Source of the DNA: Pseudomonadota bacterium
GTDB lineage: Bacteria; Pseudomonadota; Gammaproteobacteria; Burkholderiales; Gallionellaceae
Reading direction: 5' to 3'
Assembly: GCA_021822115.1 (NCBI GenBank)
Contig: JAJZSA010000030.1
Span: 1-26,185 of the forward strand
Length of the DNA stretch: 26,185 nt
The position numbers and the translations under genes are program-made. Shown here piece after piece: positions 11,255 through 16,748 of the stretch (position 1 is its first letter; each line of letters opens with the position of its first letter). The notes beneath the pieces are model-generated. The model was not told the DNA's origin. It was given only the letters and a program-made list of their open reading frames with translations, and did no database searches.

Positions 11255-12410
11255 AGTCAAAGTCCCGCAACTCTCCGAATCCGTGTCCGAAGCGACACTG
11301 CTGACCTGGAACAAGCAGGTCGGTGAGCCGGTCAGCGAGGGCGAGAACCTGATCGACATCGAGACCGACAAGGTGGTGCTGGAACTGCCGGCGATCAAGA
11401 GCGGCGTGCTGAGCAGCATCCTCAAGGAGAGCGGTTCGCAAGTCGTGAGCGGCGAGGTCATCGCGCAAATCGATTCAGCCGCGACTGTCGCCGCGCCGGC
11501 GGTGGCACCCGCCGAACCGGCTGCGAAGACTACTGCGCCTGCGGCCGTGTCGCCTTCGGCACGCAAGCTGGCACACGCGCATGACGTCGATGCGGCCAGC
11601 CTGCAAGGCAGCGGCAAGCACGGTCTGGTCACCAAAGAGGATGTGTTGAGCGTGGTGCAGGGGAAACCGGCCGCAGCGGCACCCGCGCCGGTCGCGGCAG
11701 CGGGCGAAGGGCGCACGGAACAGCACGTGCCGATGACGCGCATCCGCCAGCGCATCGCCGAGCGTCTGCTGCAGTCGCAGGCCAATGCCGCCATCCTCAC
11801 CACCTTCAATGAAGTGAACATGCAGCCGGTGATGGAGTTGCGCAACCGCTACAAGGACGCGTTCGAGAAGAAGCACGGCATCAAGCTCGGCTTCTCCTCG
11901 TTCTTCGTCAAGGCGGCGGTACATGCGCTGAAGAAGTTCCCCGTGGTCAACGCCTCGGTGGACGGCACCGATATCCTGTACCACAACTATTTCGACATCG
12001 GCGTCGCCATCGGCAGCGAACGCGGCCTGGTGGTGCCCATCATCCGCGATGCCGACCAACTGTCGTTCGCCGATATCGAACGCCGTATCGCCGATTTCGC
12101 GGTGCGCGCCAAGGAGGGCAAGCTCGGCATGGAAGAGCTTGCGGGCGGCACTTTCTCCATCACCAACGGCGGCGTGTTCGGCTCCATGCTGTCCACTCCC
12201 ATCATCAACCCGCCGCAGAGCGCCATCCTCGGCATCCACGCCACCAAGGACCGTCCCGTGGCCGAGAACGGCCAGGTCGTCATCCGCCCGATGAATTACC
12301 TCGCGCTGTCCTATGATCACCGCATCATCGACGGCCGCGAGGCGGTGCAGTTCCTGGTGGCGATCAAGGAATACCTGGAGATGCCGGGGCTGGTACTGCT
12401 GGATCTGTGA
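11241..12410 (+). CDS. sucB: Dihydrolipoyllysine succinyltransferase, E2 of 2-oxoglutarate dehydrogenase
   Basis: This E2 core transfers the succinyl group from E1 to CoA through a lipoyl lysine. The 389-residue protein has one lipoyl domain at 2-77 with the modified lysine in ETDKVVLE (K44). An alanine/proline linker follows, then a peripheral-subunit-binding domain at about 100-135 ([22 protein letters not shown]) and a second linker. The catalytic domain contains [12 protein letters not shown] and ends in the active-site motif [17 protein letters not shown] near 354. AGGAG precedes the ATG inside the end of sucA. No lpdA gene follows. Confidence 0.97.
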   Translation: MSIIEVKVPQLSESVSEATLLTWNKQVGEPVSEGENLIDIETDKVVLELPAIKSGVLSSILKESGSQVVSGEVIAQIDSAATVAAPAVAPAEPAAKTTAPAAVSPSARKLAHAHDVDAASLQGSGKHGLVTKEDVLSVVQGKPAAAAPAPVAAAGEGRTEQHVPMTRIRQRIAERLLQSQANAAILTTFNEVNMQPVMELRNRYKDAFEKKHGIKLGFSSFFVKAAVHALKKFPVVNASVDGTDILYHNYFDIGVAIGSERGLVVPIIRDADQLSFADIERRIADFAVRAKEGKLGMEELAGGTFSITNGGVFGSMLSTPIINPPQSAILGIHATKDRPVAENGQVVIRPMNYLALSYDHRIIDGREAVQFLVAIKEYLEMPGLVLLDL

Positions 12411-12412
12411 CC

Positions 12413-13402
12413 ATGGAAAAGTTCGACGCTTATCGTATCTTCGACGTGGACGGCCGTTCACAAGGTCGTCTGGTGCAACTCGGGCTCGAGGATCTCGACG
12501 CCGGCGAGGTGGTGGTCAAGGTCCATTATTCCGGGGTGAACTACAAGGATGCGCTGGCCGCGACCGGCGCGGGCAAGGTGATCCGCCGCTTCCCCTGTGT
12601 GGGCGGCATCGATCTGGCCGGCGAGGTGGTGCAGTCGGCCGATGCGCACTTCAAGGCGGGTGATGCGGTGTTGGTCACCGGCTACGATCTGGGCGTGGCG
12701 CACGATGGCGGGTTCGCCGGTTATGCGCGCGTGCCGGCGCAGTGGGTGGTGCCGTTGCCCACGGGATTGTCGCCGTATGAGGCGATGGCGCTGGGTACCG
12801 CAGGTTTCACTGCGGCGCTGGCGATCCATCGGCTGGAGCAGAACGAGGTGACGCCGCAGCAGGGCAAGGTGCTGGTTACCGGCGCCACCGGTGGCGTGGG
12901 CAGCCTGGCGGTGCAGATGTTGTCGCAACTGGGTTATCACGTGGTGGCGCTGACCGGCAAGGAAGCGGAACAGGATTACCTGAAGTCGCTCGGTGCGAGC
13001 GAGGTGTTGTTGCGCAGCAGCGTGGACATGAAGAGCGCGCGCCCGCTGGAGAAGGGGCTGTGGGCAGCGGCGATGGATTCCGTGGGGGGCGAGACCCTGG
13101 CCTGGCTGGCGCGCACCATGCAGCTGGATGGCGCCATCGCCAGTTATGGCAATGCCGGGGGGGCGGAACTGCATACCACGGTGTTCCCGTTCATCCTGCG
13201 TGGCGTGAAATTGCTGGGCGTGGATTCCGCCGCGACGCAGATGGCGTTGCGCAAACAGTTGTGGGCGCGCCTGGCGACCGATCTCAAGCCGCAGCGACTC
13301 GACCTGCTGGCGCATCGCATCACTTTGCAACAATTGCCGGAGACCTGTGCCGCACTGATTGCCGGCACCTCGCGCGGGCGTGCCGTGGTGTGCATGGATT
13401 GA
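12413..13402 (+). CDS. acuI: AcuI/YhdH-type acryloyl-CoA reductase or quinone oxidoreductase family protein
   Basis: This 329-residue protein belongs to the medium-chain dehydrogenase/reductase superfamily, YhdH/AcuI branch. Known members reduce acryloyl-CoA with NADPH. Visible features are VHYSGVNYKDALA near residue 36, the loop GKVIRRFPCVGGIDLAGEV, and the nucleotide-binding motif VTGATGGVGSLAVQML near 155-172. It lacks the catalytic zinc ligands of alcohol dehydrogenases, as expected for this branch. ATG at 12413 is two bases after the sucB stop, so it is part of the TCA operon, where lpdA is often found. The exact substrate cannot be told from sequence. Confidence 0.85.
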   Translation: MEKFDAYRIFDVDGRSQGRLVQLGLEDLDAGEVVVKVHYSGVNYKDALAATGAGKVIRRFPCVGGIDLAGEVVQSADAHFKAGDAVLVTGYDLGVAHDGGFAGYARVPAQWVVPLPTGLSPYEAMALGTAGFTAALAIHRLEQNEVTPQQGKVLVTGATGGVGSLAVQMLSQLGYHVVALTGKEAEQDYLKSLGASEVLLRSSVDMKSARPLEKGLWAAAMDSVGGETLAWLARTMQLDGAIASYGNAGGAELHTTVFPFILRGVKLLGVDSAATQMALRKQLWARLATDLKPQRLDLLAHRITLQQLPETCAALIAGTSRGRAVVCMD

Positions 13403-13427
13403 GCACGACGCGGGCAGGGCGCTCGGT

Positions 13428-13433
13428 TATAAT
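13428..13433 (+). promoter_or_regulatory. Probable -10 box of the tRNA-Leu promoter
   Basis: A consensus TATAAT lies 32 bases before the tRNA and is followed by a GC-rich discriminator (CCGCGCC), typical of stable-RNA promoters. No good -35 hexamer at the normal distance is visible. Confidence 0.6.
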
Positions 13434-13464
13434 CCGCGCCCCCGAGCAGCCTCCCGGCTGCGAC

Positions 13465-13549
13465 GCGAAAGTGGCGGAATTGGTAGACGCACTGGATTTA
13501 GGTTCCAGCGCCGCAAGGCGTGAGAGTTCGAGTCTCTCCTTTCGCACCA
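13465..13549 (+). tRNA. tRNA-Leu, anticodon UAG
   Basis: The acceptor stem GCGAAAG (13465-13471) pairs with CTTTCGC (13539-13545), followed by A and an encoded CCA (13547-13549). The anticodon stem CTGGA/TCCAG encloses the loop TTTAGGT, giving anticodon TAG at 13499-13501, which reads CUA-type leucine codons. The long variable arm expected of leucine tRNAs and the T-loop GTTCGAGTC are present. The gene is intact, and everything to its right has island character, so its 3' end is the likely integration site. Confidence 0.96.
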
Positions 13550-13738
13550 ATGACTTAGCTTCATTTTCCCTAATCAGATTTCATCACATTTCACTCAGTT
13601 TTGCCTGCAAATTTGCCTGAATTTGCCCGGAACTGCTTGCCTGATTTTGCGCTTCTGCAATTTGTTCACAAAAACTTTCGAAAATAATTAAACTTGATGA
13701 CATTCGATGGAACATTAAGGCACGTTAAGGCATTGTGA
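13550..13738. other. Left end of the integrated element (attL region) with direct repeats
   Basis: No gene is visible in this AT-rich stretch next to the tRNA 3' end. It has three copies of TTGCCTG (13601, 13613, 13637) and one TTGCCCG (13623), plus two copies of TTAAGGCA exactly 10 bp apart (13715, 13725). Short direct repeats beside a tRNA attachment site are what arm sites for a tyrosine recombinase or excisionase look like. The integrase itself is not in the window, so the exact att core cannot be fixed. Confidence 0.55.
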
Positions 13739-14035
13739 ATGGAATCAACAAAGACACCCAAGCTACTGATCACGCCGGTCGAGGCTGGAAAATCAATTGG
13801 ACTTAGCGCCGGCTCGACATACAACAAGCTGAGCGCTGGCACTTTTCCGATCCCTATTGTGACAATCGGCGGTAGAAAAATGGTGAGAGTAAGAGATCTT
13901 GAGCGGACGATCGATGAGCTGCCAGAGATCGCTCCGAAGCCGAAGAAGCGCGGACGCGGGGCGCCGACAAAAGCTGAGCGGCTCGAAAAAGCGGGGAACG
14001 GGATCAAAGTGTTTTGGCCGGGATCCGCAAAGTAA
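13739..14035 (+). CDS. AlpA/excisionase-like DNA-binding protein
   Basis: The 98-residue protein has a MerR/AlpA-type winged helix. ITPVEAGKSIGLSAGSTYNKL is the helix-turn-helix, and FPIPIVTIGGRKMVRVRDLERTID is the wing followed by the usual final helix. The C-terminus is basic (PKPKKRGRGAPTKAERLEKA). Such proteins often act as excisionases or as activators of integrase genes next to attachment sites, which fits its place as the first gene after the tRNA. The ribosome binding site is weak. A simple plasmid-type regulator is the alternative. Confidence 0.75.
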   Translation: MESTKTPKLLITPVEAGKSIGLSAGSTYNKLSAGTFPIPIVTIGGRKMVRVRDLERTIDELPEIAPKPKKRGRGAPTKAERLEKAGNGIKVFWPGSAK

Positions 14036-14038
14036 TGC

Positions 14039-14058
14039 GCGCGGCAAGGTTCCCGCGC
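14039..14058 (+). terminator. Possible hairpin after the AlpA-like gene
   Basis: GCGCGG and CCGCGC arms enclose an 8-base loop directly after the stop codon. No T-tract follows, so termination is uncertain. Confidence 0.35.
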
Positions 14059-14076
14059 TTGTGCAAATTTGCACAA
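14059..14076. promoter_or_regulatory. 18-bp perfect palindrome, candidate operator
   Basis: TTGTGCAAATTTGCACAA is a perfect palindrome lying 37 bp upstream of a strong promoter. Its length and AT-rich centre suit a dimeric regulator binding site, but no binding protein can be named. Confidence 0.5.
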
Positions 14077-14112
14077 ATACAAATAAATCAAATAGAAAGA
14101 ATGTATCCGATG

Positions 14113-14141
14113 TTGACAAAATCAACATTTGGCAGGATAAT
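14113..14141 (+). promoter_or_regulatory. Strong sigma-70-type promoter with overlapping inverted repeat
   Basis: TTGACA at 14113-14118 is separated by exactly 17 bases from GATAAT at 14136-14141. Inverted arms ATGTTGA and TCAACAT (14110-14128, 5-base spacer) cover the -35 box, so a repressor could block it. It would drive the membrane-protein gene at 14271. Confidence 0.7.
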
Positions 14142-14270
14142 GTAAACCATCGATTGACTCGATGTCGATCGAAGTAGCAAGAGCCAGGACGGAAGAGGCA
14201 GAGTGCTCGAAACCCCGTAAATGACGAGCTTGAAGAGTTTTTGACGAATCTTAATGAAAGGAAATCACAA

Positions 14271-14624
14271 ATGAATACGACTATTGCAAAAATCATCGGC
14301 GGTGCAGCTGTCTACGGTTCAGCGCTGGCCTTTATCAGTCAGCGAATGCTGCATGATCAACCGCAGCTGATGGCTGAGATGATCGGGCTCTGCGTCGTGC
14401 TTTGCTCCATGACATATATGCTCTTTGCTAGCCAGCCGCGCGAGCAAGCATCTGATATCGATGGTGAAGACTATCTGGCCCCGACCGATCCCGACCCCAT
14501 GATCATCAGCATCGACGAGATCAAGCGAATGCAATCGATTTCCGCACAGCGGAAAAGGGACTTTTTGGCGGGCGTGACATACGCTCGCGCATCGATAGCT
14601 CTGACTCATCAATCGATCAAGTAA
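14271..14624 (+). CDS. Small membrane protein of unknown function
   Basis: This 117-residue protein is not recognised. The start ATG at 14271 has GAAAGGA nine bases upstream and is preferred to a longer in-frame start at 14241. The N-terminus has two hydrophobic segments (about 5-25 and 34-52, IGLCVVLCSMTYMLFA). The rest is a hydrophilic, acidic tail (DIDGEDYLAPTDPDP) and a helical C-terminus. It is the first gene after the strong promoter at 14113 and lies in an island region of unknown genes. Confidence 0.6.
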   Translation: MNTTIAKIIGGAAVYGSALAFISQRMLHDQPQLMAEMIGLCVVLCSMTYMLFASQPREQASDIDGEDYLAPTDPDPMIISIDEIKRMQSISAQRKRDFLAGVTYARASIALTHQSIK

Positions 14625-14632
14625 CCACCACA

Positions 14633-14654
14633 GCCCGCGCGGTTCCGCGCGGGC
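14633..14654 (+). terminator. Strong GC hairpin, possible terminator or mRNA stem
   Basis: Perfect 10-bp arms GCCCGCGCGG and CCGCGCGGGC are separated by TT. It lies between two genes and has no T-tract, so it may only attenuate transcription. Confidence 0.5.
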
Positions 14655-14675
14655 GTACGTAGTAAGGAGATCAAG

Positions 14676-14993
14676 ATGAAGAGTCCTCTCAACATCATAT
14701 TGCCTTTGCGCATGCGCAAGCAGCTCGACTCTGCATGCGTAGAGCTCGACATAAAGATAAGCCCATCAGTGAGGCATTCGATCCGCAAATACATAGAAAA
14801 ACCTTGGCGTATCGATCAGTCTGCAGATCGCCGCTGTCTGAACGATGACCAGGGGAGACTGCAGATACTGCTGGATGATCGTCTGCACGCAGCTTTTAAA
14901 ACGGCCACGGACGCGGCTGAGACGACCTGCAGCGCAGTCGTAAGGTCGATCATCAGTCAGATCATCAAAAAGGCCGCCAAGGCGGTTAAATGA
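14676..14993 (+). CDS. Tandem ribbon-helix-helix-like protein
   Basis: The 105-residue protein reads as two similar halves, each starting with a short strand followed by two helices: PLNIILPLRMRKQLDSACVEL...SPSVRHSIRKYI and GRLQILLDDRLHAAFKTATDA...CSAVVRSIISQI. This is the pattern of ribbon-helix-helix DNA-binding proteins such as plasmid copy-control or mobilisation regulators. A good ribosome binding site (AAGGAGATCAAG) precedes the ATG. The protein at 20381 has the same two-part architecture and may be a distant paralogue. The assignment is from pattern only. Confidence 0.6.
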   Translation: MKSPLNIILPLRMRKQLDSACVELDIKISPSVRHSIRKYIEKPWRIDQSADRRCLNDDQGRLQILLDDRLHAAFKTATDAAETTCSAVVRSIISQIIKKAAKAVK

Positions 14994-15333
14994 CGAGGAT
15001 GGCGTCGTACCAAAGCGATACGATTGCCTCAAAGAGATGCCCGGAGCTGGCTACAAAGACCGGACGCGAAAGAACGTCGAAGACAGTGACGGCACCTTGA
15101 TTTTGTTTGATTCGGAGCTGTCAGGTGGTTCGCTGCTCACCTATCGTATGTGCACGGGCATCAGCAAGCCGTGCATGCCAATTATGATCGATACTCTTCG
15201 ATCACAACCTGACATCCTCAGCAAATGGATCAATGAGCATTCGATCAAAGTGCTAAATGTCGCCGGCCCCAGGGAAAGTAAATGTCCTGGCATTCATTCG
15301 CGCGCATTGATAGCAATCTTGACCGCTCTATAA
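14980..15333 (+). pseudogene. 5'-truncated YpsA-like / putative molybdenum carrier family gene
   Basis: An open frame enters from the end of the preceding gene and reads LNDEDGVVPKRYDC, then KNVEDSDGTLIL, SELSGGSLLTYRMC and VLNVAGPRESKCPGI. This is the C-terminal two thirds of the cpYpsA (putative molybdenum carrier) family. Full members begin with a GGQTGADRAALD nucleotide-binding loop, which is absent; the DNA there is the end of the ribbon-helix-helix gene. The only in-frame ATG is at 15037, which would give a 98-residue fragment. It is most likely a remnant left by a deletion or recombination at about 14,980. Confidence 0.7.
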
Positions 15334-15431
15334 CTCAAACCCCTCGGTTCCTTGCCGTCCGCTTGCGCGTTTTCATTTTTCCTGAAACGCCATATTCTCG
15401 AAATAATTCATAGCGTTAAAAAATGTTTTGA

Positions 15432-15449
15432 CACTTTTTTTAAAAAGTG
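15432..15449. repeat. AT-rich perfect inverted repeat
   Basis: CACTTTTT and AAAAAGTG flank TT. It lies just upstream of a promoter-like pair and could be a bidirectional terminator for the truncated gene or an operator. Confidence 0.45.
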
Positions 15450-15450
15450 C

Positions 15451-15479
15451 TTGCAGAACCTTCTGACTGTCGGTATGTT
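15451..15479 (+). promoter_or_regulatory. Candidate promoter for the 15.5-19.0 kb gene group
   Basis: TTGCAG at 15451-15456 and TATGTT at 15474-15479 are 17 bases apart in an AT-rich intergenic stretch (15334-15499) that holds no gene. It is upstream of the genes leading to the helicase. Confidence 0.5.
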
Positions 15480-15499
15480 CTATAACAACATGACGACAC

Positions 15500-15940
15500 A
15501 TGGAGGAACATGTGGGACTTATGAAAGCAATCGATGAGCAAAAATCATGGTTCGAGATCGTCAGCGTAGATGATGACAATGAGCCGTGGAACTCGCTCGA
15601 TCGAAAAAAAACTGCGCATGTACAAGTCGGCAGCGGTGCAGTAATCAAGATCAATCTGCTGTATTCGGTGAGTGATCGGAATCGCTGCGTCGTCGTCGAT
15701 GCGCATGCAGATCAAGACGTAGATCAACGCATCATCGACTCAGTATCGCATCAGCTCTGGCCACAGCCTGCTGATGCGTGCCTGATGATGGTCGGGTACG
15801 ACGCGCGAAGGAAAGGTTTGGACTATCTACAAGTCATTCGACACGTAGCTCGCCGCGAAGTCGAGGTCGGATGGCAAAAAGCAATCAACGAGGCTTTGCA
15901 CTCAGTGATGCTGTCAACCCCGCAAAACAGGAGTATCTAA
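15500..15940 (+). CDS. Protein of unknown function
   Basis: This 146-residue protein is not recognised. It is mixed in composition with no membrane segment or signal peptide. The start is uncertain: the ATG at 15500 has no ribosome binding site, whereas a GGAGGA at 15502-15507 lies four bases before an in-frame GTG at 15512, which may be the true start. An in-frame ATG is at 15521. Its stop is directly followed by the ATG of the next gene, so the two are translated together. It belongs to the run of genes that leads to the zinc-finger and helicase proteins. Confidence 0.55.
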   Translation: MEEHVGLMKAIDEQKSWFEIVSVDDDNEPWNSLDRKKTAHVQVGSGAVIKINLLYSVSDRNRCVVVDAHADQDVDQRIIDSVSHQLWPQPADACLMMVGYDARRKGLDYLQVIRHVARREVEVGWQKAINEALHSVMLSTPQNRSI

Positions 15941-16186
15941 ATGATCATCAGCAAGACACCATACAGAGCTTACAACGTATCAATCTATGCGGGATACGAC
16001 AGGATAAAGCGGAGGAGCAAGCAAGCGCTTCTCGGATCAATCAAGATCGATCGATCGACCGGCCGGTACAAACCATCTGACAAGCTTGTACAGCTTGCGA
16101 ATCATGAACAGATGCTGGAAGTGAATGTATTCATCGAGCGTTTGAATGCCCGAATCGATTGTGTAAGTAAGGAAGTTACACAATAA
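15941..16186 (+). CDS. Small protein of unknown function
   Basis: This 81-residue basic protein (MIISKTPYRAYNVSIYAGYDRIKRRS at the start) begins at the base after the preceding stop codon, which strongly supports a shared transcript. The N-terminal part could form a short beta-sheet and the C-terminal part a helix (NHEQMLEVNVFIERLNARID). No known motif is visible. A clear hairpin terminator follows it. Confidence 0.55.
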   Translation: MIISKTPYRAYNVSIYAGYDRIKRRSKQALLGSIKIDRSTGRYKPSDKLVQLANHEQMLEVNVFIERLNARIDCVSKEVTQ

Positions 16187-16194
16187 AAAACAAA

Positions 16195-16218
16195 CGGCAG
16201 ACGTTGGCGCGTCTGCCG
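16195..16218 (+). terminator. Hairpin after the 15.9 kb gene
   Basis: Perfect 9-bp arms CGGCAGACG and CGTCTGCCG enclose a 6-base loop, eight bases after the stop. It is preceded by an A-tract, and no strong T-tract follows, so read-through into the next gene is possible. Confidence 0.6.
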
Positions 16219-16262
16219 CAGTGATGCTTTGACGAGCACTTAAAGATAAAGGAGATCTCAAA

Positions 16263-16748
16263 ATGCGGGATCAATTTAAGCACGCAGCTACTCAGCTGTC
16301 AAGAGTATCTGCCGCATCAAAATTCGACGAAATACTCGCAGCGCTTATCAGCTACTCGCTGACTCAAACCGGAGTAGATCAATACACTTGTCGCTGTCCA
16401 GCGCACGAAGGCAAATCGAAAAATCTGTCGATCCTCAAGGTTGACGGGAAGATCTCGATCAAGTGTTGGGCGGGTTGCGGGATCGATTCGATCATGTCCG
16501 CGATCGGCATGACGTCGGCGGATCTGTACGACCAGGTGCAAGATAGGACAAGCCCGGCGTACCGCCAGGCATGCATCGGGATTTTGAGGGATCACGCTCA
16601 TGAGTCGCTGACTCGCCTCTATCTTGCTGCCATTGATGGCGCTGACGAGAGCAAGCGAGCGGAACTCAGAGCAGATCTCGATCGCATCGCGGACTTCATG
16701 TTCGCAACAAAAAGTTTCGGCAAAACAAAAAGTTTCGGCAAGAAGTAA
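16263..16748 (+). CDS. Stand-alone CHC2-type zinc-finger protein, primase-like
   Basis: The 161-residue protein has the zinc-ribbon pattern of DnaG-type primases: CRCPAH at about residues 43-48 and IKCWAGCG at 65-72, giving the CHC2 ligands. No TOPRIM or polymerase domain follows; the rest is helical. The C-terminus ends in a repeated TKSFGK motif encoded by an 18-bp tandem repeat. The ribosome binding site AAGGAGATCTCAAA precedes the ATG. Its stop codon overlaps the ATG of the helicase gene by one base. In phages and plasmids such zinc domains recognise primer start sites, so a replication role with the helicase is inferred. Confidence 0.75.
   Translation: MRDQFKHAATQLSRVSAASKFDEILAALISYSLTQTGVDQYTCRCPAHEGKSKNLSILKVDGKISIKCWAGCGIDSIMSAIGMTSADLYDQVQDRTSPAYRQACIGILRDHAHESLTRLYLAAIDGADESKRAELRADLDRIADFMFATKSFGKTKSFGKK
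16707..16741 (+). repeat. 18-bp in-frame tandem repeat in the zinc-finger gene
   Basis: ACAAAAAGTTTCGGCAA occurs at 16707 and again at 16725. The period of 18 bases duplicates six codons (TKSFGK) at the very C-terminus without shifting the frame. Confidence 0.8.

Noticed and set aside
11475..12461. A minus-strand frame opposite sucB
   Set aside because: It is a shadow of the E2 gene and of the alanine/proline linkers.
14059..14076. A Rho-independent terminator
   Set aside because: The palindrome has no loop and is AT-rich in the centre, so it suits a protein binding site better than an RNA hairpin.
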